From contig JAISVA010000021.1 in the NCBI GenBank assembly GCA_031271815.1, positions 1 through 60,979 on the forward strand: a stretch of DNA of 60,979 bases, given 5' to 3'. This DNA is from Prevotellaceae bacterium (GTDB lineage Bacteria > Bacteroidota > Bacteroidia > Bacteroidales > Paludibacteraceae). The position numbers were made by a program, and so were the translations under genes. The notes under the pieces were generated by a model. That model ran no database searches and was not told where the DNA came from. It saw only the letters and a program-made list of their open reading frames with translations. Every line of letters begins with the position of its first letter. Positions within the stretch are counted from its first letter, which is position 1. Positions 1 through 7,880 of this stretch are shown here, one piece after another.

Positions 1-1403
1 TACGGCACGCTGGCTGCGTAGTTTGTAGCATTCGGACTGAAAGCGGGAGTTAATTCAACATTGTTTCCATTAGGAGCTGAAACATTTAAGCCCAATAAAT
101 CGGCATTCGTAGAAGGGGCAGCACGATTTATCACTACCGTATAAGTCTTTTGCGTGATGCCGTCTTTTGCTGTAACGGTAATATTAAAGGTATTATAGCC
201 TGTTTGCAAATCAATACAGCCTTGATCGCCACTGACTTTGGCATTACTGTCTTCCGGATAGGGGTTGAGACAAACGAACGTTGCTCTATACGGCAATTCC
301 TTATAGTAATTGTCGCCCATAGTACCTTCAAAGATTATCTCAAAAGGATCGTATGTTGCATCGACAAATATACTACTAAGGTTAGCGTTAGTAGAAGGAC
401 CGCGATTTACGACAACGGTATACGTTTTTTGCGTTACGCCGTCTTCGGCGGTAACGGAGAAAGTGAAGATGTTTTCACCGACGGATAAATCGCTTTGCTG
501 GCTATCTTCTTTAGCTTTACCGTTAACTTTGGCGTTATTATCTTCGAGAAAAGCGTTGAGAACAACATTTGTTACAGAATAAGGCACATCTACAGCATAC
601 TCCGTAATATCGGGACTGAATGTCGGCGTGAGTTCATAAAACGTGTATCCGTGACCAGGAGTGTAGCTTTCAACTTCCAACAATCTCAGGTCGGCATTAT
701 CCGATGCACCGGAAACTTCTACTATATCAAAATCTTTCCAGTCTTCAGCCTGTTCGTAGAGCGTTTTTGTACCTGCGGGAACGATAAGTTTGCAGTTTGC
801 TTTATCCACATCTTTAAAAGCATCTTCTTCTACAATTATATCGGAAGGATTTTTCCATGAAACCGTTAATTTTTCTAATCCGCTCCAAGTCACAAATAAA
901 AATTTTGGAATGCGGGTAACTTTTTCTCCAATAAATACAACTTTGAGTCCTACATCCAGGCTTCCTGTTATATTGCAGTCTATGGCATTGTAATATAATG
1001 TATCAAGTACAATTTTATAAAAACCCAGCGCTTCTATGGTGGCAACGTTTTCCGGAATTGTAACTGATTTTACCTCACAGGCGCCAATAGCGGCATAACC
1101 AATGGTTTTTAGCGAGTTCGGCAACTGTACGGATGAAACATTATTGTAATTTCCACAAGTTGTATGTTCAGCAATAGAAGTAATGCCTTCCGATACGATT
1201 ATTTGCTTTATTTTATCTGCATTATTATTACACCAGGGAGAACCTGCCGCTTCTCCTTCTCCGCTAATTGTCAATGTGCTGTCACTGTCCAGCGTCCAAC
1301 GAACGGTTTCGTTTACATCGCCGCTGTCTATAATTGTGTGGGACGCTTGCCCATACGCCTGCACACACAGCAGCAGGCTGAATAAAAATAAAATCTTCTT
1401 CAT
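1..1403 (-). CDS. BspA-like / cadherin-like repeat surface protein (3' end outside window)
   Basis: An open frame runs from an ATG at 1403 to the left edge (467 codons, no stop), so the C-terminus is missing. It opens with a signal peptide (MKKILFLFSLLLCVQAYGQA). Residues ~22-230 resemble BspA-type leucine-rich repeats (LRR_5): short units such as VSSVQLPNSLKTIGYAAIG and VKSVTIPENVATIEALGF. From ~235 on come at least three cadherin-like beta-sandwich units, marked by the recurring phrase AEDGVTQKTYTVVVNRGPST / AKDGITQKTYTVVINRAAPS followed by NADL or NANL. Families of this kind are exported adhesin-like proteins; a T9SS tail may lie beyond the edge. The gene starts only 24 bp after the end of the tetR-like remnant at 1428-1718, mirroring the tetR-FISUMP arrangement at 3468-4774. 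Ligand unknown. Confidence 0.85.
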   Translation of the reverse strand, partial: MKKILFLFSLLLCVQAYGQASHTIIDSGDVNETVRWTLDSDSTLTISGEGEAAGSPWCNNNADKIKQIIVSEGITSIAEHTTCGNYNNVSSVQLPNSLKTIGYAAIGACEVKSVTIPENVATIEALGFYKIVLDTLYYNAIDCNITGSLDVGLKVVFIGEKVTRIPKFLFVTWSGLEKLTVSWKNPSDIIVEEDAFKDVDKANCKLIVPAGTKTLYEQAEDWKDFDIVEVSGASDNADLRLLEVESYTPGHGYTFYELTPTFSPDITEYAVDVPYSVTNVVLNAFLEDNNAKVNGKAKEDSQQSDLSVGENIFTFSVTAEDGVTQKTYTVVVNRGPSTNANLSSIFVDATYDPFEIIFEGTMGDNYYKELPYRATFVCLNPYPEDSNAKVSGDQGCIDLQTGYNTFNITVTAKDGITQKTYTVVINRAAPSTNADLLGLNVSAPNGNNVELTPAFSPNATNYAASVP

Positions 1404-1427
1404 TTTCTTATTGTTTGTTAGTTAATA

Positions 1428-1718
1428 TTATTTTCTTGCTTTTTCATTTTCTTGCTTTGTGTTTGTTCTCAAACTGTCCTGTGCAACGGTGTCCGGCATG
1501 GCCGACAACCCGTTAATTATTTCAAGCGCCTGTTCCAGCGAACTGTCATAATACTGCCTGTCATTGAGTAGTTTGGATATCAAAAAACCGCCTTCAATCA
1601 TTGAAAAAACCGCTTTCGCCACCTTTCCCGGATTCGCATCTTTTTTTATCTCTCCCTGTGCAATTCTTTGTTCTTCGCACTGCAATATTTGCAAGCTACA
1701 ACGAACAGGGTCATTCAT
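1428..1718 (-). pseudogene. C-terminal remnant of a second TetR-family regulator (tetR2)
   Basis: This 96-codon frame matches the C-terminal third of the intact TetR protein at 4085-4774: both contain IAQGEIKKD, then PGK, EG.FLI, RQY.DSSL, LEIIN and PDT in the same order and spacing. The DNA-binding N-terminal half is absent. A matching decayed 5' end lies 1.5 kb upstream at 3174-3242, so the two pieces look like one gene interrupted by the 1729-2703 region. The first residues (PVRCSLQILQC) are encoded by one copy of a 30-bp direct repeat (1679-1708) and do not resemble TetR. The remnant may still be translated, but it has no helix-turn-helix and should not bind DNA. Confidence 0.75.
1679..1708. 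repeat. 30-bp imperfect direct repeat, copy 1 (junction of tetR2 remnant)
   Basis: This stretch matches 3144-3173 at 26 of 30 positions, in the same orientation. The two copies sit exactly where the two halves of the broken tetR2 stop resembling the intact gene, so they mark the ends of the interposed segment. The core CAACGAACAG occurs a third time at 3481-3490, inside the 3' end of the FISUMP gene, where the complementary strand encodes AVRC. Confidence 0.8.
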
Positions 1719-1728
1719 TTCTTTCCAA

Positions 1729-2703
1729 CTATCTCAATATTTTTTCTGATGTACTGTTGCTATACAAAACAATGTACATTCCTTTTTCGGGCGCTTTCTG
1801 TAATTTTGCACCTGAAACGCTGAAATATCCAACAATTTCGACCGGCATAACCTGCGGCTCGTTAATATTTGTCGGTACATCTGTTGTTGTAAACTTGTCT
1901 GATAAACTCGCCAAAACAACATTGCTAATTCCGAGAATTTCAAGTGTAAAAAAATAATCTGTACTGCTTTGCAAATCTTTTATTGTATGCGAAAAATTTG
2001 TACTTTCCGAACCACCCGGAATAGTATTGGATAATTTCCCTGTTGCGTCGAACTCACATGTATAAATGGTATCTGTATGTTCCTCATCGCTGTAAACAAT
2101 TAGTTTGTAGCCTTCAACATCATCATATTCTTGCCATTCGATTCTTGCGCCGTCTGCCGCAGGCTCAATGACTGGCGTTGTTTCTTGAGAATTTCGTCTA
2201 TAATAGACAGTAAGTACGCCTTCAATCTCTTCGCCCATTTCAGTGTAATAATAGTTACATTGCAGGCTCATACCTGTAGTTTTCCCAGCCAAAGAAAAAG
2301 CAGGCGTTATGGGGAAATACAAATCTATCTTGGATAAGTCCCCATCAAACAAGTTCCCTGGTGATTGTATATTTTCTCGAAAATCTAACTTGTTATTCCA
2401 CGGATCCATAACTGCGATAACAAATCTTGACCAAGAAGGATGCGAAATTTGCGCATTAAAGAAAACATCCATAAAAACAATCTGAGTCGGTACATTTAAT
2501 AAATATGATTTCTGCCAAAACTCATCTTGTGAAACACTCCGCATTACATAACCGTCCTGACTGTCCACTGCTCTTTCCTGCACAATGGCACGGTCAAAAA
2601 ACCAATTCCCGGAAAACTCGGCATCAACGGGAATAAATGCCTGTGCATTCATTTGAACACTTGCCAAAAGACAAAAAAATCCTAAAAAAATCTTTTTCTT
2701 CAT
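1729..2703 (-). CDS. exported protein with fibronectin-like region and T9SS-like tail
   Basis: 324 residues from the ATG at 2703. The frame stays open upstream, but MKKKIFLGFFCLLASVQMNAQ is a clear signal peptide and so fixes the start. The first ~160 mature residues match nothing I recognise. Residues ~175-280 look like a fibronectin type III domain (IEWQEYDDVEGYKLIVYSDE, then STDYFFTLEI). The last ~40 residues (EIVGYFSVSGAKL, GMYIVLYSNS, ending EKILR) resemble a short type-A T9SS sorting tail. The gene lies entirely within the segment that separates the two tetR2 remnants and may have arrived with it. Role unknown; probably a secreted or surface-attached protein. Confidence 0.75.
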   Translation of the reverse strand: MKKKIFLGFFCLLASVQMNAQAFIPVDAEFSGNWFFDRAIVQERAVDSQDGYVMRSVSQDEFWQKSYLLNVPTQIVFMDVFFNAQISHPSWSRFVIAVMDPWNNKLDFRENIQSPGNLFDGDLSKIDLYFPITPAFSLAGKTTGMSLQCNYYYTEMGEEIEGVLTVYYRRNSQETTPVIEPAADGARIEWQEYDDVEGYKLIVYSDEEHTDTIYTCEFDATGKLSNTIPGGSESTNFSHTIKDLQSSTDYFFTLEILGISNVVLASLSDKFTTTDVPTNINEPQVMPVEIVGYFSVSGAKLQKAPEKGMYIVLYSNSTSEKILR

Positions 2704-2877
2704 TTTATTTTTAAATTTATCTTTTTCCGGGCTTGACCGTTTCTTCCAACTCATTTACCGCTTTTTTTCTTGTAGACAAGTTACTGATAATAAACCTGCA
2801 CCAATCAGAGGATCGAGCGTGAGCGAAACTTCCAAAACCACACTGTCATTTTTGCGATGTTCCACTCCTCGATTCGG

Positions 2878-3132
2878 CATAGCGTCTCGCCATAGCCATC
2901 AGGTTAAGGCTGAAAGCCTTGTATTTCAATAGCATAGGGCATGGCCCTGCGATTTGAAATGTGTCTTTTCCAAACCCGGAAGGGGTGAAATCAGGATATA
3001 GCCCTTTCAGGGCTTGGGCTGCGAATGTTACATCACGATAGGGCGGTGCCCTATCCTGTTTATTTTGCCCTTTCAGGATATTGATTCTGAGGGCTTTGCT
3101 TCTTAACCTGAGAGCTATGGCGAAACGCTATG
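2878..3132. repeat. intergenic repeat element with terminal inverted repeats
   Basis: About 255 bp with imperfect inverted ends: CATAGCGTCTCGCCATAGC near 2878 pairs with GCTATGGCGAAACGCTATG near 3114-3132, and both continue into CAGGTTAAG / CTTAACCTG. The interior alternates the phrases GCCCTTTCAGGGCTTGGG, ATAGGGCGGTGCCCTAT and AGGCTGAAAGCCTT, each itself a short palindrome. There is no plausible reading frame. It looks like a non-coding mobile or structural repeat. The remaining sequence between 2704 and 3143 shows nothing recognisable. Confidence 0.65.
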
Positions 3133-3143
3133 TTGAACGCTCT

Positions 3144-3173
3144 ACTGCAATATTGGTACGTTACAACGAACAG
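3144..3173. repeat. 30-bp imperfect direct repeat, copy 2
   Basis: Partner of 1679-1708 (26/30 identical, same orientation). It abuts the decayed 5' end of tetR2 at 3174. On the minus strand one frame reads AVRCNVPILQ then stop, while copy 1 reads PVRCSLQILQ. The shared VRC resembles the C-terminus of the FISUMP protein at 3468-4043 (AVRCVAE), so both copies may be remnants of FISUMP gene ends; that link is inference. Confidence 0.75.
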
Positions 3174-3242
3174 CGAGCCGCTTTTTCAATAATAAATCGC
3201 TTTGTTTTTCCGGACTTAACGTATGTAACGTTTCCCTTTTAT
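3174..3242 (-). pseudogene. 5' remnant of tetR2 (helix-turn-helix start, decayed)
   Basis: On the minus strand this stretch aligns with codons 1-21 of the intact TetR gene (4774 downward), ending in the shared FIIEKAA region (TTTATTATTGAAAAAGCGGC). The start codon is ATA instead of ATG, small indels shift the frame, and the frame corresponding to codon 1 hits a TAA within nine codons. Upstream of it the operator-like sequence of the intact gene is also conserved (3253-3266). Together with 1428-1718 this marks an old duplicate of the regulator that has been interrupted and lost. Confidence 0.7.
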
Positions 3243-3252
3243 TCTTCAAAAT

Positions 3253-3266
3253 AAACCAATCGGTCT
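3253..3266. promoter_or_regulatory. TetR-type operator copy upstream of the tetR2 remnant
   Basis: AAACCAATCGGTCT sits at the same distance from the lost start codon as AAACCAATCGGTTT does from the intact tetR start (4786-4799). The near-palindromic ACCRATYGGT core is typical of self-regulating TetR operators. It is retained although the gene is dead. Confidence 0.5.
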
Positions 3267-3467
3267 ATTTTTAAGACTGATTAATGTTGAAAACCTGCCG
3301 CCTACAATTTCATATTGTCTCTGCCAAGCTTGAATCCCTAACGGGATACTCCAAAGCTCTCGCAGGAACCTAAACCTCGAAAATACACGAAAAATCTCCG
3401 TAGAAAACACCTCTCAACCTGCATGAAACCGCCGTTGTACGCAGGTTTTTGTTTTCTATTTTGTTTA

Positions 3468-4043
3468 TTACTCAGCCACGCAACGAACAGCAAGGTATGC
3501 AGTACGACTATAAGTAGTTCTTCTCGCATATTTCCCTGCAAAATATAAATAATTAGCTTTGCCCATAGATGCCTTTTCACTGCTCCAATAGTAACCAAAC
3601 TTTGACCGGGAATGATTATTATCGTTCGGATTCTTACTTATTTCTCCGTTCGGACTAAACGGTGTTTTGATATTAACATTGCCGGTTTCGGGCAAAAAAA
3701 TTGTATTGGGAGTTTTCCCAAATTCTCGTCCAAGCACACCGTCTTTCGTTACCTGCTGACTTGGATTTTTCAACAAATCTTCTATTTCGGCTACATTAGG
3801 CAAGCGCCAGCCTGCCGGACACACATTTTGTGCTGATTCCCAAGTGTACCTTCCTCCGCTTTCACTTGGTTTTGTGACAAATTCACCTTTGTCGCCGACA
3901 TTACAAGTAGCCCAAGTTGTTTCTCCGATTTTAACTCCTGTTTCTTTTTGTGCTGATTCTTCTTGTGCAAATATTGTTGCTCCACCTGCGAGGCAGATTG
4001 CTACTGCAACCACTTTCCTCAAATTTAATTGAACTTTAAACAT
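3468..4043 (-). CDS. FISUMP-domain exported protein
   Basis: 191 residues with an N-terminal signal peptide ending near IFAQ (residue ~27). The rest is one Fibrobacter succinogenes major paralogous (FISUMP, TIGR02145) domain: TTWATCNVG, GGRYTWESAQNVCPAGWRLP, FGYYWSSEKA and the closing AVRCVAE are its hallmarks. FISUMP proteins are abundant exported proteins of fibre-degrading Bacteroidota and Fibrobacter; no biochemical role is established. The gene begins 41 bp after the tetR stop (4085) on the same strand with no room for a strong separate promoter, so it is probably co-transcribed with, and repressed by, that regulator. Confidence 0.85.
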   Translation of the reverse strand: MFKVQLNLRKVVAVAICLAGGATIFAQEESAQKETGVKIGETTWATCNVGDKGEFVTKPSESGGRYTWESAQNVCPAGWRLPNVAEIEDLLKNPSQQVTKDGVLGREFGKTPNTIFLPETGNVNIKTPFSPNGEISKNPNDNNHSRSKFGYYWSSEKASMGKANYLYFAGKYARRTTYSRTAYLAVRCVAE

Positions 4044-4084
4044 AAAAATAATTTTAAAAATTTACGACATTATTTGATAATTAA

Positions 4085-4774
4085 TTATTCTGTTTTTTCG
4101 CTGTCGGGTTGCGCAGTCATTGTCCGCGACTGTTCGCTTTCAACGTGCACTTCGGTGTCCGGCGCTACCGAAAACTCATTGATTATTTCAAGTATCCGGT
4201 CTAACGAGCTGTCAAAATACTGCCTGTTGTCAAGAAGCCGTGCTATCAAAAAACTGCCTTCAAGCAGTGCAAAAATGACTTTCGTCATCTTTCCCGGATC
4301 TGTATCTTTTTTTATCTCTCCCTGTGCAATTCCTTCCTTAATGACGGATGCAAGTCCTTTTTCGATCTTCAAAACAACATCCTGAGCCATTTTCCGGAGT
4401 TGCGGATGCGTATCGTCCGTGTCGGATGCCGTATTGATAATCGGACAACCTCCGATCATCATCACATCTTCGTATATTTCCCTGAATCCAACCGTCAGCT
4501 TCCGAAGTTTTTCGAGAGGTGTAAGTTCGCTGCCTAAAGTCCTCAGCGAAAAACCATACGCACTTAGCGACAGGTTATGCCTGAAAGCCTCTATCGCTAT
4601 CTCATTTTTGTTTTTGAAATTACCATAGATACATCCCTTACTCAATCCGGTTACCTCCATGATGTCCGAAAACGAAGCTCCTGCATACCCCTTTTTATTG
4701 AAAATGGGAGCCGCTTTTTCAATAATAAATTGCTTTGTCCTTTCCGACTTGATGTATGTAGTTTTTCCTTTCAT
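4085..4774 (-). CDS. TetR/AcrR family transcriptional repressor
   Basis: 229 residues from the ATG at 4774; the open frame extends to a TTG further upstream, but that would put the operator inside the gene. Residues ~10-55 form the TetR helix-turn-helix (TKQFIIEKAAPIFNKKGYAG, FSDIMEVTGLSKGCIYGNF). The C-terminal half is the variable ligand-binding/dimer domain (EGIAQGEIKKDTDPGKMTK). The tail after ~205 is polar and probably disordered. A near-palindrome 12 bp upstream of the start suggests autoregulation. The FISUMP gene follows directly. The family represses neighbouring genes until a small ligand binds; the ligand here is unknown. Confidence 0.9.
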   Translation of the reverse strand: MKGKTTYIKSERTKQFIIEKAAPIFNKKGYAGASFSDIMEVTGLSKGCIYGNFKNKNEIAIEAFRHNLSLSAYGFSLRTLGSELTPLEKLRKLTVGFREIYEDVMMIGGCPIINTASDTDDTHPQLRKMAQDVVLKIEKGLASVIKEGIAQGEIKKDTDPGKMTKVIFALLEGSFLIARLLDNRQYFDSSLDRILEIINEFSVAPDTEVHVESEQSRTMTAQPDSEKTE

Positions 4775-4785
4775 TCTGCAAAAAT

Positions 4786-4799
4786 AAACCAATCGGTTT
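4786..4799. promoter_or_regulatory. putative TetR autoregulatory operator
   Basis: AAACCAATCGGTTT is nearly palindromic (mismatch only in the central bases) and lies 12 bp upstream of the tetR start codon. The same sequence is preserved in front of the dead tetR2 copy, supporting a functional site inherited with the duplication. Confidence 0.55.
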
Positions 4800-5166
4800 T
4801 GTTTTGCAAGTAATTCGGGTAAAATATTTTCCGGCAATGTCAAAATACGGATTGAAAACGATCGGTATAGTATGAGGTGAGGAATAATGTTTTGTATCTA
4901 TTTTGATGGGCTACACGGAATTAGAGGCGCCAGCATCAGGAAATGTATGGTAACAATGGAAGCTTTATTGAAAGTTTTTGCTGCACTGAAAGCGAAAGTA
5001 AAGTTGCAGGTTGAGTTGCCGGGTGTTAATTTCAGTCTTGGATAGTAAGCGACAAATTCCCGGGTAAGTAATTAAAAGTTATTTTAAAGATATTGGGTAG
5101 CCCGCTATGGTGCTGCGGAAGCAATGCACTGTACTGTCCGGCAGATGGCTAATCTTTTGCTTAATT
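4800..5166. other. intergenic region without recognised gene
   Basis: 367 bp between the divergent side of tetR and the end of the rluD-type gene. A 52-codon plus-strand frame (from ATG 4889) exists, but it has no recognisable domain, promoter or ribosome binding site. I see no hairpin terminator or repeat here. Confidence 0.5.
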
Positions 5167-6255
5167 TTATCCTTCCTGCTCTTTCCCGACCGCATATCCT
5201 CTCCACTTCTCAATCAACCTGCGCATATCCACGGGCAATTCCGAATCAAAGTACATAAGCTCTCCCGTGCGGGGATGAGTAAATCCGAGGGTTTTGGCGT
5301 GCAGCGCCTGGCGCGGACAAAGTTCAAAGCAGTTGTTTACAAACTGTTTGTATTTGGTAAAAGTAGTTCCGCGCAGGATTTCGTGTCCGCCGTAGCGCTC
5401 ATCATTGAAGAGCGTGTGCCCGAGGTGTTTCATGTGTACCCGTATCTGGTGCGTACGTCCGGTTTCCAGGCGGCATTCGATGAGCGTAACGTAACCCAGC
5501 CGTTCCAATACCTTGTAGTGCGTCACAGCATGTTTGGCGTTCGGGTTTTGACCTTCGGGGAAAACGGTGAAAAGCATCCGGTCGCGCGGGTCGCGGGCAA
5601 TGTCGCCTGTGATTGTGCCTTCGTCTTTTTCTACATTACCCCAAACTAAGGCGTTGTAGGTTCGCTGGGTGGATTTGTCAAAAAACTGCTTGCCGAGATG
5701 CGTTTTTGCATCTTCGTTTTTGGCAATGATGAGCAGTCCGGAAGTGTCTTTGTCGATGCGGTGAACAAGACCGAGCCTTGGATCGGAAACATCAAATTCG
5801 GGCGAATCCTTCAAATGCCAAGCCAGGGCGTTGAGCAGCGTCCCCCTGAAATTACCGAAACCGGGATGAACCACCATCCCCGGATTTTTATTGACCAAAA
5901 TAATATCACGGTCTTCGTAAGCAATTTGAATGGGAATCTCTTCGGGAATGATTTCAAAATCGGAAGGCGGGTAGGAGAGCATAACGGAAACAACATCGTG
6001 CGGCTTTACCCGGTAGTTCGATTTTACAGGTTTGCCGTTCACGAGGATACAGTTAGCGTCCGCCGCGTCCTGGATCCGGTTGCGCGAAATCTGCGACATG
6101 CAGTTAACAAGATACTTGTCGATGCGCACAAGGCTTTGCCCCTTGTCTGCCACGAAACGGAAGTGCTCGTGAAACTGTCCGTCGCTCCCCGGTTCGATCT
6201 CCCGGTCATTTTCCGGTTCGTCGAACAGCCGGTTTTCATTTTCCGTTACTCCCAT
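5167..6255 (-). CDS. rluD: RluA/RluD-family 23S rRNA pseudouridine synthase
   Basis: 362 residues. An S4 RNA-binding domain lies at ~40-92 (LVRIDKYLVNCMSQISRNRI), then the pseudouridine synthase core with the catalytic motif GLVHRIDKDTSGLL (Asp168) and RTHQIRVHMKHLGHTLFND. Family members isomerise uridines in the large-subunit rRNA (U1911/1915/1917 for RluD). The S4 domain and length fit RluD better than RluA or TruC, though the exact target is inferred. The start at 6255 overlaps the upstream PASTA gene by 10 bp, indicating co-transcription and coupled translation. The first ~30 residues are acidic and lineage-specific. Confidence 0.92.
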   Translation of the reverse strand: MGVTENENRLFDEPENDREIEPGSDGQFHEHFRFVADKGQSLVRIDKYLVNCMSQISRNRIQDAADANCILVNGKPVKSNYRVKPHDVVSVMLSYPPSDFEIIPEEIPIQIAYEDRDIILVNKNPGMVVHPGFGNFRGTLLNALAWHLKDSPEFDVSDPRLGLVHRIDKDTSGLLIIAKNEDAKTHLGKQFFDKSTQRTYNALVWGNVEKDEGTITGDIARDPRDRMLFTVFPEGQNPNAKHAVTHYKVLERLGYVTLIECRLETGRTHQIRVHMKHLGHTLFNDERYGGHEILRGTTFTKYKQFVNNCFELCPRQALHAKTLGFTHPRTGELMYFDSELPVDMRRLIEKWRGYAVGKEQEG

Positions 6256-7070
6256 AAATTCTCTTCCTCCGCGCTTGGAATTTCCACTTTTTCTTCCGGA
6301 ACTTCAAGCATCTTTTTGTCTGTTGTGAAAAACAGCTTGATTGCCTGTCCCAAAGAAACTTCCGATCCCGTAACCGGTTCTTGCTTATAGACGAAATATT
6401 GCGCCTTCTCTTTTTCGTTTTGTGGTTCCACATCATACAAGGCGGCGCCGATATTCAGTGAAGCGGCATGCGCCTGATCAATGGCTTGTTCCAGCGTCAG
6501 TCCACGCAAACTGACAACGACGGTTGTTTCGTCCGACAAGCCTTTGCCGACCAGCAGCGTAATCGTAGCGCCGTCCGTAATCCTGGCGCCTGGTTTGGCT
6601 ATTTCCCCGTTGTATTTCACATCCTGAACTAAATCCTTGTATTCGGATGGCACGTATTCGTATTCGCCTGCTTTCAAACCGATTGAAGTGATAATGGCTT
6701 CGGCCTGGCGTAACGACACATCTCTTAAATCGGGTAAAACCACTTGACGCGGAGAGCGGGCGTTGATCGTCAGGTATATTTTCCGGTCTTCCTTTACGGG
6801 TGAACCGGCTTCCGGCGTTTGTTCGATAACGGCGCCGGCTTTTTCTCCTTTGACAAAAATAGAGTCGATAATTTCGTACGCCAGTTTTTTATCGGTTAAT
6901 ACTTTTTCAGCTTCCTCTTCATCCAGGCCGTGCAGGTCTGGAACAATAATCTCCTTGCCGTGATTCGTGTAATCATCCAGCCAGCGAAGGCTTCCGAAAA
7001 AAAGACCTGACAATAAAAGCGCCGCCACAACAAGGCTGATAGTAAACGGGTTAATAAAAAATCGTTTCAT
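6246..7070 (-). CDS. membrane-anchored PASTA-domain protein
   Basis: 274 residues: a short cytoplasmic start, one transmembrane helix (~11-28, SLVVAALLLSGLFFGSL), then three PASTA repeats at about 38-110, 111-182 and 183-253. PASTA domains bind peptidoglycan fragments or beta-lactams in Ser/Thr kinases and PBPs, but no kinase or transpeptidase domain is present here. Such stand-alone PASTA proteins are commonly found next to rluD in Bacteroidota and are probably periplasmic cell-wall proteins. The end overlaps the rluD start by 10 bp. A terminator at 7149-7184 separates it from rpmH. Confidence 0.88.
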   Translation of the reverse strand: MKRFFINPFTISLVVAALLLSGLFFGSLRWLDDYTNHGKEIIVPDLHGLDEEEAEKVLTDKKLAYEIIDSIFVKGEKAGAVIEQTPEAGSPVKEDRKIYLTINARSPRQVVLPDLRDVSLRQAEAIITSIGLKAGEYEYVPSEYKDLVQDVKYNGEIAKPGARITDGATITLLVGKGLSDETTVVVSLRGLTLEQAIDQAHAASLNIGAALYDVEPQNEKEKAQYFVYKQEPVTGSEVSLGQAIKLFFTTDKKMLEVPEEKVEIPSAEEENLWE

Positions 7071-7148
7071 AATGACTATTTTGAACTTTAAACATTTGAA
7101 CTTTAAACAAAGGTATTAAAAAGTTCCCTGTTTCGATATTTCCAAATC

Positions 7149-7184
7149 AAAAAAGGTAAAGATTTTTTTATCTCTACCTTTTTT
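7149..7184 (-). terminator. hairpin terminator after rpmH
   Basis: A 15-bp stem with one mismatch (7149-7163 with 7170-7184) closes on a 6-nt T loop. The A/T-rich base of the stem supplies a T-tract on the minus strand. It lies 25 bp beyond the rpmH stop codon, before the PASTA gene. Confidence 0.65.
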
Positions 7185-7208
7185 ACTTACTCAATACCGG
7201 AATGACGG

Positions 7209-7367
7209 TTATTTTCTTAAATTCGGTTCGTCGGACACGGTTAGTTTTTTTCTTCCGTGCGCTCTGCGGGAAGCTAACACTCTGCGTCCGTTAGGAGTTT
7301 CCATTCTTGAACGGAATCCGTGTTTGTTTCTTCTCTTTTTGTTTGATGGTTGAAATGTTCTTTTCAT
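7209..7367 (-). CDS. rpmH: 50S ribosomal protein L34
   Basis: A 52-codon gene beginning [20 protein letters not shown] and continuing R(M)[19 protein letters not shown], the near-invariant L34 sequence. It is a structural protein of the large ribosomal subunit. Compared with the usual 44-47 residues it carries a short C-terminal extension ([11 protein letters not shown]), as in other Bacteroidota. It is not beside dnaA/rnpA as in many bacteria, but this separation is usual for the phylum. Confidence 0.95.
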   Translation of the reverse strand: MKRTFQPSNKKRRNKHGFRSRMETPNGRRVLASRRAHGRKKLTVSDEPNLRK

Positions 7368-7520
7368 TGCCGTATTTATTTTGAATTATTATATTTTTCT
7401 TCCGATTTGGGCTGCAAAGATAAATATTTTTTATAAAAAAGCAAAATGTCGAAAATAAAAATTCATTCCGTTTCCGGAAAATAAAATTAATTGCCGGTTG
7501 TCAGGTAAGGTTTTTACCTG

Positions 7521-7700
7521 CGGATTACACAAATTAACACAAATTATTTAATTTGCAAAATATAAATTTCAGATAATTAATTCAAGTTGTTAGTTGATTT
7601 CAAGTCCGGACTTCGATATAGAAATTATTTTGAGATATATAAATAGCGACTTAAATGAATTAAATTGTAAATTTCATGTTAATTTGTGTAATTCGCGGAC
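7521..7700. repeat. nested palindromic repeat: outer arms of the ATTACACAAATTAACAC family
   Basis: The arm at 7521-7546 (CGGATTACACAAATTAACAC...) is the inverse of 7679-7698 (TTAATTTGTGTAATTCGCGG). Between them sits a second repeat (7579-7662), so one repeat is embedded in another. Relatives of the outer family occur at 10238-10345 and 15602-15725. The region lies in the 660-bp divergent gap between rpmH and the 8032 gene; no coding frame is visible in it. Confidence 0.6.
7579..7662 (-). repeat. short (internally deleted) copy of the 51936-52204 element
   Basis: Read in the opposite orientation, both ends match the element at 51936-52204: AATTCAAGTTG plus TTGATTTCAAG at one end, and CTTCGATATAGAAATTATTT...TATATAAATAGC plus ACTTAAAT at the other. 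The ~190-bp centre of the long copy, including its 41-bp inverted repeats, is missing and the two ends meet at AAGTCCGGACTT. Confidence 0.65.
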
Positions 7701-7780
7701 TTTTCGGATAGCCTCGCTGTGTCACGGATTTCCAACTCCGGAAGGGACGATACCGTAATTAAACGGGGTTTTCCTGAATG

Positions 7781-7880
7781 AACGCAGATAAAGCAGATGG
7801 CGCGGGTTTACACAGATAAAAAATCATATTCATTTGTTTAAATATTCTCGAATCTGCGTTATCCGCGTCATCAGCGTTCA
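7781..7880. repeat. ACGCAGATAA-family imperfect palindrome
   Basis: AACGCAGATAAAGCAGATGG on the left is an imperfect inverse of TCTGCGTTATCCGCGTCATC on the right. The same word family recurs at 51759-51914 and 60697-60776. It lies ~150 bp upstream of the 8032 gene and is non-coding. Confidence 0.6.

Noticed and set aside
3418-3455. AACCTGC ... GCAGGTTTTT hairpin downstream of the FISUMP gene as its terminator
   Set aside because: The T-run is on the plus strand while the FISUMP gene is on the minus strand, and the stem is only about 7 bp.
4889-5047. 52-codon plus-strand frame between tetR and rluD
   Set aside because: No family resemblance, no ribosome binding site or promoter; expected by chance in 370 bp.
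6246-6255. Frameshift between the PASTA and rluD genes
   Set aside because: Both products are complete at their ends; a 10-bp overlap is normal for coupled genes.
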